Shown: positions 42,971 through 51,775 of the stretch, piece after piece | Numbering within the stretch: position 1 is the first letter of the stretch | Layout: every line of letters begins with the position of its first letter | DNA from: Mesorhizobium opportunistum WSM2075 | Lineage (GTDB): Bacteria > Pseudomonadota > Alphaproteobacteria > Rhizobiales > Rhizobiaceae | Direction: 5' to 3' | DNA length: 64,000 nt | Assembly: GCF_000176035.2 (NCBI RefSeq) | Contig: NC_015675.1 | Coordinates: 3,848,001-3,912,000 of the forward strand | Position numbers and translations under genes: made by a program | Notes under the pieces: generated by a model | What the model was told of the DNA's origin: nothing | The model's database searches: none | Seen by the model: only the letters and a program-made list of their open reading frames with translations

Positions 42971-44834
42971 CTAGCGTCGCAGGAGTCGATAGCGTGCCTC
43001 TTCGATCCGGCGGGAGCCGGCAGAGGCTGGCGTCTCGTGCGCTTCCCCCGCGGCGTGCGCTTCGGGAGGGGGTTCGTTCGGATACTCCGACTGCAGTTGG
43101 GGCGTTTCGAGAGCTGCTGGAGCATCATCCATCCAGGCCGACCGGTTCGTCGTCGCTTCGCGCCAGCGATCGACAACCGACCTGACGAAATCGAAACGGC
43201 TCATATTCGATTTTTCGTCCCGCAGGGGGTTGGCCGAATCGCTGCGCGGTACCAGCCTCTCCGGCAATTCCTTGAAAGTCAGACGGGTCGGCAGCGGTAC
43301 GGCTTCTCCAAAGCCGACGACCTCACCAGTTCCCAGAGACGGAACGAAAGCAAGCAGATCGGCCGCGGCGTCCGAAACGGCCGAGCGCAGCAAGGTTTGG
43401 TCCTGGTCGTTCGCCATGCGCATCGCAAACAAGGTGCTGCACTGGGAGATGATCGTCGGATCGAGCTCGGCGGGGCGTTGCGTCACGAGTCCGAGACACA
43501 CACCATATTTGCGCCCTTCCTTGGCAATGCGTGACAAGGCTCGCCGTGCCGGACCAAAACCCAGCGAATGGTCGGCCGATGCGTAACGATGGGCCTCCTC
43601 GCAAACCAAAAGCAACGGCATCGTGCCATCGCTCCACAAGCCGAAATCGAAAGCCAGCCGGGATACCACGCATACCACCGCGTCCACGACCTCCACCGGA
43701 AGACTCGCAAGCTGAAGGATGGTGATCGGACGGTCGTGTGATTCCAAACCGAACAAGTCGCTGAGCAAAGCCGCCATCGTATCGCCGCCGACATTCGCTC
43801 TCTCGAACATGAAGGCGTAGCGCGGATCATTCCTGATACTCTCGATGCGCAGCATCAGGCGGTTGTAGGTCATGCGCGAGGAGCGGTTCTCCAGCTTTCC
43901 CATCCGCTCGTCGATGAGCGACAAGAGATCCTGCAGGAGATAGGGAACCGGCGTATCGACGGTGAAACCCGAGATCCTCGAATCCTTCCTCTTCAAGGTC
44001 GACCGGGTCGCGGCCGCTCTGGAGTTGGAGTATGCGCCCTTTGCCATCGGGATGAGTTCGGCGAGTATCTCGGCCTGTTCGGGAACAACCGGCCGGCCGC
44101 CAAAGACAACGTCGGTGATCTCTTCAAAATTGAACAACCAGAACGGCAGTCTCAGAGTCCGGGCACTGACCACGTTGGCCTTGTCGCCAAAACACTTGCT
44201 ATATTCGTTGTGACCGTCGAGCAGCAGTACCCGCATATTCGGCCGTGCTTTCATGAGCTCGCCGAGAATTACGGCAACACCACTCGACTTACCAACACCG
44301 GTCGATCCGAGAACCGCGAAATGTTTGGTCAGGAGGCTGTCGACATCGACATAGGCGGGGATAGTCGGGTCCTGGTTGAGCTGGCCAATGCAAATCGCGC
44401 GCAAATCCGACGGCGCATAGATCAGTCGCAGCTCCTCATTGGATACAATCCTGGCAGCATCCCCGATTGCCGGGTATTCTCGGACGCCGCGCTTGAATTG
44501 CGATATGCCATCGGCGTTGCGGCAGATTTCGCCCACCAGATCAATTCGCGCGACGGACTTGTGGTTCGACGGATGCGTCTGTTCGGCCGAACCTCCCGAA
44601 ACCTTCCGTAATCATGCCGACAATCGTGTTCGATCCGGCATCGATCGTGAGAAACTTGCCGACGGTTGTCCGCTTGTCGACCTTCGTCGCGGGAACCGGC
44701 AGGCCAATGCGCGCTTCGGATCCGCGCACGGACAGAACCTGTCCGACTGACGTTGCCGAACCATCGCCGCTGGCGCGGGACGGAGAGAAAGAATTGTCAG
44801 TCAAGGTAAAAGGCCCCCCGCCGTCACGTCTCAC
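42971..44834 (-). pseudogene. HerA/FtsK-type ATPase, broken by one-base frameshift
   Basis: Two frames cover one gene. The first (from GTG 44834) codes for an N-terminal HAS-barrel start (VGQVLSVRGSEARIGLPVPA, NTIVGMITE). The second codes for VSGGSAEQTHPSNHKSVARI then DLVGEICRNA, then the ATPase: Walker A FAVLGSTGVGKSSG, Walker B LLLVCEEAHRY, and GLVTQRPAELDPTIISQ. Removing one base from the CC at 44602-44603 joins them exactly. HerA proteins are hexameric DNA translocases that work with NurA nucleases or in defence systems. If the shift is an assembly error the gene is intact. An internal ATG at 44536 could still make the ATPase part. Confidence 0.85.
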
Positions 44835-44928
44835 AGATCACGGTGCCATGGAATCGTTTTTTACCGGTTATGTTTTTGTCTCACTTAGAATTGTGACTAA
44901 CGAAGAATAAACGATCCCGGGAGCAGTT

Positions 44929-44966
44929 CCGGGCATTGTAGTGCCTGGCCCGGATGCCCGGTTTTT
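44929..44966 (+). terminator. hairpin with T-run upstream of merR-like gene
   Basis: CCGGGCAT (44929-44936) pairs with ATGCCCGG (44954-44961), followed by TTTTT. Read on the plus strand it is terminator-like, although no plus-strand gene ends just before it; it may insulate the MerR gene or be a repeat-type palindrome. Confidence 0.5.
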
Positions 44967-45036
44967 CGAACTCTTCACGGTGCAGCAAGGAGGCTTGCGC
45001 GTGGCGAGGGATCGTTACTGCTCCGGGCGGCCTCAA

Positions 45037-45052
45037 TTGACTTTTACGTAAA
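45037..45052 (+). promoter_or_regulatory. candidate promoter -35 and MerR operator
   Basis: TTGACT (45037-45042) is directly followed by the perfect palindrome TTTACGTAAA (45043-45052). MerR-family regulators bind palindromes between -35 and -10, so this is a likely autoregulatory site for the gene starting at 45163. The -10 is not obvious. Confidence 0.5.
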
Positions 45053-45162
45053 TGCCATGCGACGCTCGCGCGGGGTGCCGTGTCGATTCCGGCGCGGCAA
45101 GGGTTTGGTTCGGACGAAAGGCGACGCACGGCGATCGCCTGGGGTTCCGGCACGGAGTGACA

Positions 45163-45549
45163 ATGCGGGAATATTATTCGATCACCGAACTGACCCGCGA
45201 ATTCGACGTGTCGACGCGGACACTGCGTTTCTATGAAGACGAAGGGCTGGTGCAGCCGGTGCGGCGTGGCCGCACGCGGCTGTTTCGTCCCTCCGACCGC
45301 CACCTCATCCGGCAGATCATGCGGGGAAAACGGCTCGGCTTCTCGATCAACGAGATCCGCGAAATCATCCAGATGTACAAGGAGCCACCAGGCGAGGTCG
45401 GGCAACTCAAGCTGATGATCAAGCGGATCGAGGAAAAGCGCGAGGATCTCCGGCAAAAGCGCCGCGATCTCGAGGAGACGCTGGCCGAACTCGACCAGGC
45501 CGAGGAGTCCTGTGTGGAGCGGCTGGTGGAACTTGGGGTCAATACCTGA
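45163..45549 (+). CDS. MerR-family transcriptional regulator
   Basis: A 128-residue regulator. The winged helix is REYYSITELTREFDVSTRTL then RFYEDEGLVQPVRRGRTRLF, and a long coiled coil follows (LMIKRIEEKREDLRQKRRDL). The lack of conserved Cys after the DNA-binding domain argues against a metal sensor; it resembles the LiuR-type MerR regulators of amino-acid or acyl-CoA catabolism. ATG 45163 is chosen because homology begins there. No adjacent catabolic operon is evident. Confidence 0.88.
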   Translation: MREYYSITELTREFDVSTRTLRFYEDEGLVQPVRRGRTRLFRPSDRHLIRQIMRGKRLGFSINEIREIIQMYKEPPGEVGQLKLMIKRIEEKREDLRQKRRDLEETLAELDQAEESCVERLVELGVNT

Positions 45550-45613
45550 GGGGCCAGATTCTATCGCGCGTTTGAGCGACAAACGTTCGTGATTGGCCGG
45601 AGCGTTTCGAACT

Positions 45614-45672
45614 TCGTCATCCTCGGGTCTGCGCTGCGTCGCTGCGCTCCTTGCTCCGCCCGCGAATGACGA
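45614..45672. repeat. intergenic inverted-repeat element
   Basis: TCGTCAT (45614-45620) is inverted as ATGACGA (45666-45672), enclosing TCTGCGCTGCGTCGCTGCGC. This looks like a dispersed palindromic element of the kind scattered in Mesorhizobium genomes. It lies in the gap between the MerR gene and the convergent methyltransferase gene. Confidence 0.5.
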
Positions 45673-45761
45673 CGGGATAGGCGTTCGGCCAATCGCCGAG
45701 GTATGCCGCCCATCGGACAAGAGCTGTCAAAATCTATGCGCCGCGGAATACAGGCCCCGGC

Positions 45762-46238
45762 TCAAATCCAGCGTCGCACTCTCTTTGCGTAATCCCGGTA
45801 TTTCTTGCCGAACTTCGCGGCCAGCACCTTTTCCTCGCCCTCGATGGCGACCTTCTGCGTGGCGAAAGCCGCGATGAACGCCATCGGCAGAAACCAGACG
45901 ATGCCTGTGACGAAGGCGACGCCGATCAACAGCAGCGTGTTGGCCAGATACATCGGGTTGCGGGTGATGCCGAAGGGGCCTGACGTGACGAGATGGTCGG
46001 GCACCGCGTTGGGATTGAGCGTCGTCTTGGCCCGGACCATCGTGCGGATCGCCGTGAACCAGAGTGCCGCGACGCCGAACAGCGCCACCCAGCCGGCGGC
46101 GAACAGGATGTCGCCCAGGAGGTCGCCGATCCAGGGCAGGGGATAGAGCATGCCGAGAGTGATGCTGATGGCGATGGCGGCGGTGTAGATCACCGGCGGC
46201 CACGGTATCCTCCCTGGCTTCGGTTGGGCGTCGGTCAT
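45762..46238 (-). CDS. isoprenylcysteine methyltransferase-family membrane protein
   Basis: A 158-residue integral membrane protein with four hydrophobic segments. The C-terminal SAM-binding pattern of the ICMT/PEMT-like family is present: LVTSGPFGITRNPMYLANTL and, later, EGEEKVLAAKFGKKYRDYAK. ATG 46238 follows GAGGGGG and overlaps the stop of the upstream gene by four bases, so the two are probably co-translated. It may methylate a lipid or prenylated acceptor; the substrate is unknown. Confidence 0.85.
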   Translation of the reverse strand: MTDAQPKPGRIPWPPVIYTAAIAISITLGMLYPLPWIGDLLGDILFAAGWVALFGVAALWFTAIRTMVRAKTTLNPNAVPDHLVTSGPFGITRNPMYLANTLLLIGVAFVTGIVWFLPMAFIAAFATQKVAIEGEEKVLAAKFGKKYRDYAKRVRRWI

Positions 46239-47233
46239 TGCTGTCCCCCCTCGGTCATCTTGTCGTCGGTCTGGGCGGTGCAGGTGCCGGCCAGATCGCC
46301 CAGATGTGCCTTCCATTGCGCAGTCTGATCGTTGTTGTAGAGCCGATCAAGCGAGGATTCACCCTCCAGCGTGTCGAGCATGCAGCTACAATAGCTCGAA
46401 CAGAACTTGGCGTCGCGCGACTGCTCGCACGAGATCTGGCAGGTTTTCAGGAAATTCACCTGAGGGGTTTCGACCTTGGCTGGCATCACCTGCGAGAACA
46501 GCCAGACGCAACCGATCAGCAGCGGCTGGTGGATCAGGTAGAAGGCGAGGCTGTGTCGGCCGATGAAGACCAGCGGATTGGCCCAGCGGCCGGCCGCCAG
46601 GCTTGCCAGGCGCGCCCGCATGCCGGAAGCGGAGGCAAGTTTCGCGACACCGATGCCGACAAGCACCGCGCCGAACCATGGAAACAGCGGCACATAGTCG
46701 TTGGAACGAGGATTGATCGCCGACAGGCCTATCCACCACAGCCAGGGATGATCCAGGGCCTCGAAGCGCTGATAGACGGGCGCCGCGATAACCAGTGCCG
46801 CCACAAGCAGGGTCAGCAACGCCGGCAGGCGCAGGAAGGCGAGGCCGAGCAAGCTGGCGAGCGCGATCTCGTGCAGGATGCCGAAAAAGATGAAGCCGTC
46901 CGGCGTGGCGATGCGGGTGACGACCGAGATGGCGACCGCGGCGCCGGCAACCATGGCGAACCGCTTCCAGAAACCGTTCCAGCGGATTTGCCGGCCATGG
47001 GCGAGGTACAGGCTGACGCCGACCAGGAACAGGAAGGTCGAAGCGATGCAGCGTGCGTAGATCTTCCACCAGCCGAAGGCGGTGAGGCCGGGGTCGGTGT
47101 AGCCGAAGAATTCCAGATCCCAGGTGAAGTGGTAGCTCGCCATGGCCAGCAGCGCGATGCCGCGCAGGATGTCTATGGCGACGATGCGCTTGGGCTGATC
47201 CTGGACGGGTGCGGTCGGCGTTTCGATGGTCAT
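46235..47233 (-). CDS. DUF1624 (heparan N-acetyltransferase-like) membrane protein with Cys-rich tail
   Basis: A 332-residue protein. Residues 15-250 match the DUF1624 acyltransferase family: RIVAIDILRGIALLAMASYH, FGWWKIYARCIASTFLFLVG and, late, GRHSLAFYLIHQPLLIG, with about seven TM helices. After the last TM helix comes an unusual 70-residue polar tail with six Cys (KTCQISCEQ, KFCSSYCSC, AGTC). The family transfers acyl groups across membranes to sugars. It overlaps the methyltransferase gene downstream. Confidence 0.82.
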   Translation of the reverse strand: MTIETPTAPVQDQPKRIVAIDILRGIALLAMASYHFTWDLEFFGYTDPGLTAFGWWKIYARCIASTFLFLVGVSLYLAHGRQIRWNGFWKRFAMVAGAAVAISVVTRIATPDGFIFFGILHEIALASLLGLAFLRLPALLTLLVAALVIAAPVYQRFEALDHPWLWWIGLSAINPRSNDYVPLFPWFGAVLVGIGVAKLASASGMRARLASLAAGRWANPLVFIGRHSLAFYLIHQPLLIGCVWLFSQVMPAKVETPQVNFLKTCQISCEQSRDAKFCSSYCSCMLDTLEGESSLDRLYNNDQTAQWKAHLGDLAGTCTAQTDDKMTEGGQQ

Positions 47234-47468
47234 GGTCTCGCGATCTGATTCAGCCCCACCAGAGGACTATCACGGTTGGCCGGGACAGAAGAAGGCCGGG
47301 TTCCTCGGCACGGCGCCGCGTGGGCGCAGGCCTCGTCGGATGCCGCTTTGGGCCAGCGCCGGAAAGGCTTTGACCAACCCGCTTTTCGCCGCCTGCGCGT
47401 CGGTTTCCTCTTAATGGCCTGGAAACGGCCAAGGCAGATTTGACCGGTGATTCTGCTTTGGGGAAGCA

Positions 47469-48668
47469 ATGTCGACCCATGTGCGCCATCCGATCTGGCT
47501 CCCGGCCCTCAAGGCCGCGGATGCACGCACCTTCGCCTCGCTCTATGCGGTCGAATCCTTCGCGCGCGCCACGGTGTCGAGCGTCATCCCGATCCAGGCA
47601 TACGAGATCCTCCACAACGAGCAGATGGTCTCGATCCTCTACACCATCGTGGCGCTGCTCGGCCTGTCGGTGACCTTGTTCATGCCGATGCTGATCCGCC
47701 GCTTTGCGCGGCGCTGGGTCTATACCGCAGGGGCTTGCCTGCTCGCCATCGGCTCGCTGTTCTTCGTCACCCACACGCTTGCCGGACAAGTAGCGGGGAT
47801 GCTGTGCCGGGTGATGGGCGCCAGTGCGCTGTCGATCACGCTCAACCTCTACATCATGGACCACATCCGCAAGACCGACTTCATGCAGGCCGAATCGCTG
47901 CGCATGGCGTGGTCGATGTTTGCCTGGACCGGCGGGCCGACGCTCGGCATCTTCCTCTACGCGCATTTCGGCATCTGGGCCGCGCATGGTGCGGTGGCGG
48001 TGTTCGCAGTGGCCTTGCTGGCGCTGTTCTGGTTCTATCGGCTTGGTGACAACCAGTCGATCCAGCCGGGCAAGACACGACCGGTCAACCCACTCGCCAA
48101 TATCGGCCGCTTCGTCGCGCAGCCGAGGCTGAGGCTGGCCTGGCTGATCGCTTTCGGACGCTCCTGCTTCTGGACGACCTTCTTCGTGTACGGCCCACTG
48201 TTCATGGTCATCACCGGGCAGGGCGATATCGCCGGCGGCCTGCTCGTCTCGGCCGGCAACGCGCTGTTGTTCATGGCCATCTTCTGGGGCAAGGCTGGAA
48301 AACGCTTTGGCGGCCGGCGCACCATGACGTTTGCCTATTTCGCCATGTCGGCGATGCTGCTGGCCGCGGGCACGGTGGGAGCGACCGCTCCGCTGGTGAC
48401 CGGCGCTTTCCTGCTTGGCGGCGCGTTCTTCACCATCGCGCTCGATGCGCTGGGCTCGACGGCCTTCATGCGCTCGGTACGCTCCTACGAGCGCGCGCAG
48501 ATGGCAGCCGTCTACCGCACCTATCTCGATTTTTCCGAGCTGACGCCGCCGCTGGTCTATTCCGTGGTGCTGATCTTCTTCGGGCTCGGCTCGGTGTTCG
48601 TCACGCTGAGCCTGCTGGCCGCGGTTTGCGGCTTCGTGACCTGGCGCTATCTGCCGAAGTCACTGTGA
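47469..48668 (+). CDS. MFS transporter
   Basis: A 399-residue carrier with about 12 hydrophobic segments in two halves and a central polar loop (DNQSIQPGKTRPVNPLANIG). It begins ADARTFASLYAVESFARATV, then has VALLGLSVTLFMPMLIRRFA. Substrate cannot be read from sequence. It starts 235 bases from the divergent DUF1624 gene, the shared promoter region, and ends two bases before the stop of the convergent Rieske gene. Confidence 0.88.
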   Translation: MSTHVRHPIWLPALKAADARTFASLYAVESFARATVSSVIPIQAYEILHNEQMVSILYTIVALLGLSVTLFMPMLIRRFARRWVYTAGACLLAIGSLFFVTHTLAGQVAGMLCRVMGASALSITLNLYIMDHIRKTDFMQAESLRMAWSMFAWTGGPTLGIFLYAHFGIWAAHGAVAVFAVALLALFWFYRLGDNQSIQPGKTRPVNPLANIGRFVAQPRLRLAWLIAFGRSCFWTTFFVYGPLFMVITGQGDIAGGLLVSAGNALLFMAIFWGKAGKRFGGRRTMTFAYFAMSAMLLAAGTVGATAPLVTGAFLLGGAFFTIALDALGSTAFMRSVRSYERAQMAAVYRTYLDFSELTPPLVYSVVLIFFGLGSVFVTLSLLAAVCGFVTWRYLPKSL

Positions 48669-48670
48669 CG

Positions 48671-49893
48671 TCATGGCGAAAGCGCCGAGTGGCGCTCGCG
48701 CACCCAGTTGTGGAAGCGGTGCAGATCATATTCCTCGGGCATCAGCACGCCGGCTTTGTGGCGCATGGAGCGCAGGCCCTTCTGGTTGACCTCGCAGATC
48801 GCCGCGTCCTCCTCCAGCACCTGCGTGCCGAAGGCGACTATGTTGTCGATGTCGGCCGACGGGGCATCGAGCGCTTCGGGCGCGAACAGCCATTCCGCGA
48901 CCAGCCCGGTCTGTTCGGGGCCGAGCGGCACCAGCCGCACGGTCCTGACATAGTCGACATGACCGACGATGAACATCGAGGGCATGCTGGTGGCGTAGGT
49001 CTGGCCGGCGGCGCGCTCGGCTGGCGTCAAGCCCGCGAAGACCGGTGCATGGGTCTTGCCGTCGCGCGACCAGGTTTCGGCGCCGACGCGCAAACTACCC
49101 GAAAATTCCGGCGCGTCATTGTCGGCGTGCCGCACCCATTCGGGGTCGTCATGCCGGCTCATCAGGCCGCGGCCATAGATCGGCACCAGCCGCGACAGGT
49201 CCTTGTGAACGCCGGGGCAGTGCAGGCATTCGTTGAAGTTTTCCCAAAAAATCTTCCAGTTGCAGTTCATCACCTTGCGCAGCACATGGCCTGATACCAG
49301 CGTTTCCAGCGGCAATTGTCGAGATTGCCGGAGGCGGGGTCGAAGGAGGCCTGCGCCGAGCCGGCCGCGTCCTCCTGCAAATTCGCGTCCTCCTGCAAAT
49401 TGACGAACACGAAGCCGCGCCATACCGACAATGCGATGCGGTAGAGCGGATGGTCGGCCTTGTCGAAGCCTTCGGGCAGCGATTTCGACGGCACGCGCAC
49501 GAGGTCGCCGCGCAGCGAATACGACCAGGCATGATAGGGGCAGGTGATGAGCCGCGCCTTCAGCCGACCTTCGCTTTCCTGGCACAGCTGCGAGCCGCGA
49601 TGCCGGCAGGTGTTGTGGAAGGCGCGCAGTTCGCCGGTCTCGTCGCGCAGCACGACGATTTCCTGCGTGCCGACGCGGAACGTGCGGAAAGCCAGCGGTT
49701 GGGCAAGATCGGCTTCCCGGCAGACGAGCAGCCAGCTTCGATACCAGATCGCATCGAGGTCGCGCTGATAGCTCTCGCCGTCCCAATAGGCCGATGACGG
49801 CAACGTCGCTTCAGCCCGGGTCAGGCCGTTGTAGCGATCGCGCTCGCTGGCATTGGGCTGCAGGACTGATGGCTGCAGGGCTGGGGGCTGCAT
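48671..49893 (-). pseudogene. Rieske ring-hydroxylating oxygenase alpha subunit, broken by one-base frameshift
   Basis: The N-terminal frame carries the Rieske [2Fe-2S] site CRHRG (Cys-96, His-98) and CPYH (Cys-118, His-121). The C-terminal frame carries the catalytic iron region NWKIFWENFNECLHCPGVH. The frames join if one base is added near 49313, giving NLDNWPLETLVSGHVLRKVM. The family includes choline, carnitine and glycine-betaine monooxygenases. A short in-frame duplication (NLQEDANLQEDA) lies before the break. As written the product is split; the lesion may be a sequencing slip. Confidence 0.85.
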
Positions 49894-50052
49894 GGCTGGC
49901 TTCCTGTGAAGTGGCCAGCCGACACCCGGCCGGGATAATTGTCAATTGTAGTGCCGAGAACGGCCGATGCCGCCGGCATGGCGCAATCGCGCTGGTTGCC
50001 GGCGGAATTTGGTTTGCCGCGTGTCGTGATTTTCCGTATAGTCACGCTGTCG

Positions 50053-50229
50053 TCGGTTCCGTTTTGGAGCCAAGAGGGAATGCGGTGCGGGCTCAATTGT
50101 CGCCCAATGCCGTGGCTGCCCCCGCAACTGTGTGCGGTAGTCCTCTCCATATGCCACTGAAGATTTTTCTTCGGGAAGGTGGAGAAGGGCGCTTATCCGC
50201 GAGCCAGGAGACCTGCCGGCGACAGGAAA
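50053..50229 (+). ncRNA. cobalamin riboswitch
   Basis: The leader shows the ordered AdoCbl-riboswitch elements: TCGGTTCC start, GAGCCAAGAGGGAATGCGG, TGGCTGCCCCCGCAACTGT (with the conserved B12-box-type core), and the end GAGCCAGGAGACCTGCC. It precedes cbtB by about 40 bases, so vitamin B12 should repress the cbtBA-cobPO unit. Ends are approximate. Confidence 0.92.
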
Positions 50230-50270
50230 CTGACTTCGATGCCCTCGGGTGGAGGGTGAAAGGACAAGAC

Positions 50271-50450
50271 ATGAATACCGCTTCCGTCTCCCTCGGCACC
50301 TCGGTCTCCTCGCAGTCGCGCTTCATGCAGCTCGCGCTCGCCGCGCTGCTCGGCATCTTCGTTGTCGGCTTTGTCGGCTTCTCGCATATCGATGCGGTCC
50401 ACAATGCCGCCCACGACTATCGTCATTCGATGGCGTTTCCCTGCCACTGA
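50271..50450 (+). CDS. cbtB: CbtB cobalt transporter subunit
   Basis: A 59-residue protein with one TM helix (MQLALAALLGIFVVGFVGF) and the family end HIDAVHNAAHDYRHSMAFPC then H, whose His and Cys could bind cobalt. It follows the B12 riboswitch and precedes cbtA by 15 bases. CbtAB was proposed from such riboswitch linkage as a cobalt uptake system. AGGACAAG precedes the ATG. Confidence 0.92.
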   Translation: MNTASVSLGTSVSSQSRFMQLALAALLGIFVVGFVGFSHIDAVHNAAHDYRHSMAFPCH

Positions 50451-50465
50451 CGAGGATTTGACATC

Positions 50466-51266
50466 ATGAACCTGTTTCGCAACGTCGTGTTCATCGCGGC
50501 GATCGCAGGGCTCGTGGCCGGCGTCGTTCTCGCCTGCATGCAGGCCTATGCCACCGTGCCGCTTATCCTCAAGGCCGAAGTCTACGAGCAGGCCGGTGGC
50601 GGCCATCATCATGACCATGCCGCGCCCACTGCCGCGGATACCAATGCCATGAGCACCGCCGCACCGGCGGGGAATGCCATGAGTTCCGCCGCGCCTGCAC
50701 CGGCCGAAGCCGCCGCTCCGGCGGAAGACGAAGGCTGGGCGCCGGCCGATGGTTTCGAGCGTTTCGGCTTCAGCGTGCTTGCCAACATCGTCACCGGCAT
50801 CGGCTTCGCGCTGGTCCTGGTCGCGGTCTCGGAATTCGCGGGCGGCATCGGCAATTGGCGCCAGGGCGTGTTCTGGGGCCTGGCAGGTTTTGCCGTGTTC
50901 ACGCTGGCGCCTGGCCTCGGCCTGCCGCCGGAACTGCCGGCGATGCCGGCGGCCGAGTTGCTGCCGCGCCAGATTTGGTGGGTCTCGACGGTGGCGGCCA
51001 CGGCGATCGGTCTTGGGCTGATCGCCTTCCGCAAATCGCTGCCGCTCGCGATCCTCGGCGTGGCTTTGATCGTCGCCCCGCATATTGTCGGCGCGCCGCA
51101 GCCCGACAGTTTCGAGACGCCGATCCCGGAAGGCCTGCATCATCAGTTCGTGGTGGCGGTGACCGTAACCAATCTGGTGTTCTGGCTGGTGCTCGGCGCG
51201 GTCGTCGGCGTGGTGCGCGGCCGCTTCACCGGCACCGCGACCAGCCTGCGCGACAGCTTTGCCTGA
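50466..51266 (+). CDS. cbtA: CbtA cobalt transporter
   Basis: A 266-residue membrane protein with about five hydrophobic segments. It begins MNLFRNVVFIAAIAGLVAG, has a His-rich periplasmic loop (GGGHHHDHAA), a low-complexity Ala/Pro linker and the family motifs LAPGLGLPPELPAMPAAEL and ATAIGLGLIAF. The His cluster fits cobalt binding. It overlaps the TTG start of cobP by eight bases, so cobalt uptake and B12 synthesis are coupled. Confidence 0.9.
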   Translation: MNLFRNVVFIAAIAGLVAGVVLACMQAYATVPLILKAEVYEQAGGGHHHDHAAPTAADTNAMSTAAPAGNAMSSAAPAPAEAAAPAEDEGWAPADGFERFGFSVLANIVTGIGFALVLVAVSEFAGGIGNWRQGVFWGLAGFAVFTLAPGLGLPPELPAMPAAELLPRQIWWVSTVAATAIGLGLIAFRKSLPLAILGVALIVAPHIVGAPQPDSFETPIPEGLHHQFVVAVTVTNLVFWLVLGAVVGVVRGRFTGTATSLRDSFA

Positions 51267-51774
51267 TCAAGGCAAGCTGACTTTCATCATTGGTGGTGCG
51301 CGCTCCGGCAAGAGCGCGCACGCCGAAATCCTGGCGACGGCATTGCCCTCGCCATGGACCTATATCGCCACGGCTGAAGCCTATGACGACGAGATGCGTG
51401 AGCGCATCGCGCTGCACCGGACGCGGCGCGGCGAGGGCTGGTCGACCATCGATGCGCCGCTGGACCTCGCGGGCGCGCTCGAGGCCCTGCCGGACAATCA
51501 GCCGGTGCTTGTCGACTGCCTCACTCTGTGGCTGACCAATCACATGCTGGCCGAACACGATATCGAGCAGGAATGCCGGCGGCTGACTGACGTGCTGTTG
51601 CGACCGCGCGGGTCTTGGTTCGTGGTGTCCAACGAAGTCGGGCAAGGCATCGTGCCGGACAATGCCCTGGCACGTCGGTTCCGCGATGCCGCCGGCCGGC
51701 TCAACCAGCAGGTCGCGGCGATTTCCGATACGGTGCTTTTGATGGTGGCCGGGCTGCCGCTCAAGGTGAAGTGA
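51259..51774 (+). CDS. cobP: adenosylcobinamide kinase/guanylyltransferase
   Basis: A 171-residue bifunctional enzyme (CobP/CobU). The P-loop is GGARSGKS (12-19); the His guanylylated in the family lies in RIALHRTRRG; DCLTLWLTN and VVSNEVGQGIVP are family motifs. It phosphorylates adenosylcobinamide and makes AdoCbi-GDP. The start is TTG inside the end of cbtA; no ATG fits. It is one base from cobO. Confidence 0.93.
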   Translation: MPDQGKLTFIIGGARSGKSAHAEILATALPSPWTYIATAEAYDDEMRERIALHRTRRGEGWSTIDAPLDLAGALEALPDNQPVLVDCLTLWLTNHMLAEHDIEQECRRLTDVLLRPRGSWFVVSNEVGQGIVPDNALARRFRDAAGRLNQQVAAISDTVLLMVAGLPLKVK

Positions 51775-51775
51775 G

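Larger units (their letters stand above)
44835..45162. other. 328-base gap between herA-like gene and merR-like gene
   Basis: An AT-rich stretch at 44848-44915 is the likely promoter region of the HerA-like gene. A hairpin with T-run lies at 44929-44966, and a TTGACT hexamer followed by a palindrome at 45037-45052. No gene is seen. Confidence 0.55.

Noticed and set aside
45052..45162. N-terminal extension of the MerR regulator
   Set aside because: The extra 37 residues do not resemble MerR proteins and overlap the likely operator; the winged helix begins right after ATG 45163.
47226..47414. A 62-residue gene in the gap between the DUF1624 and MFS genes
   Set aside because: It lacks a ribosome site and motif and overlaps the promoter region of two divergent genes.
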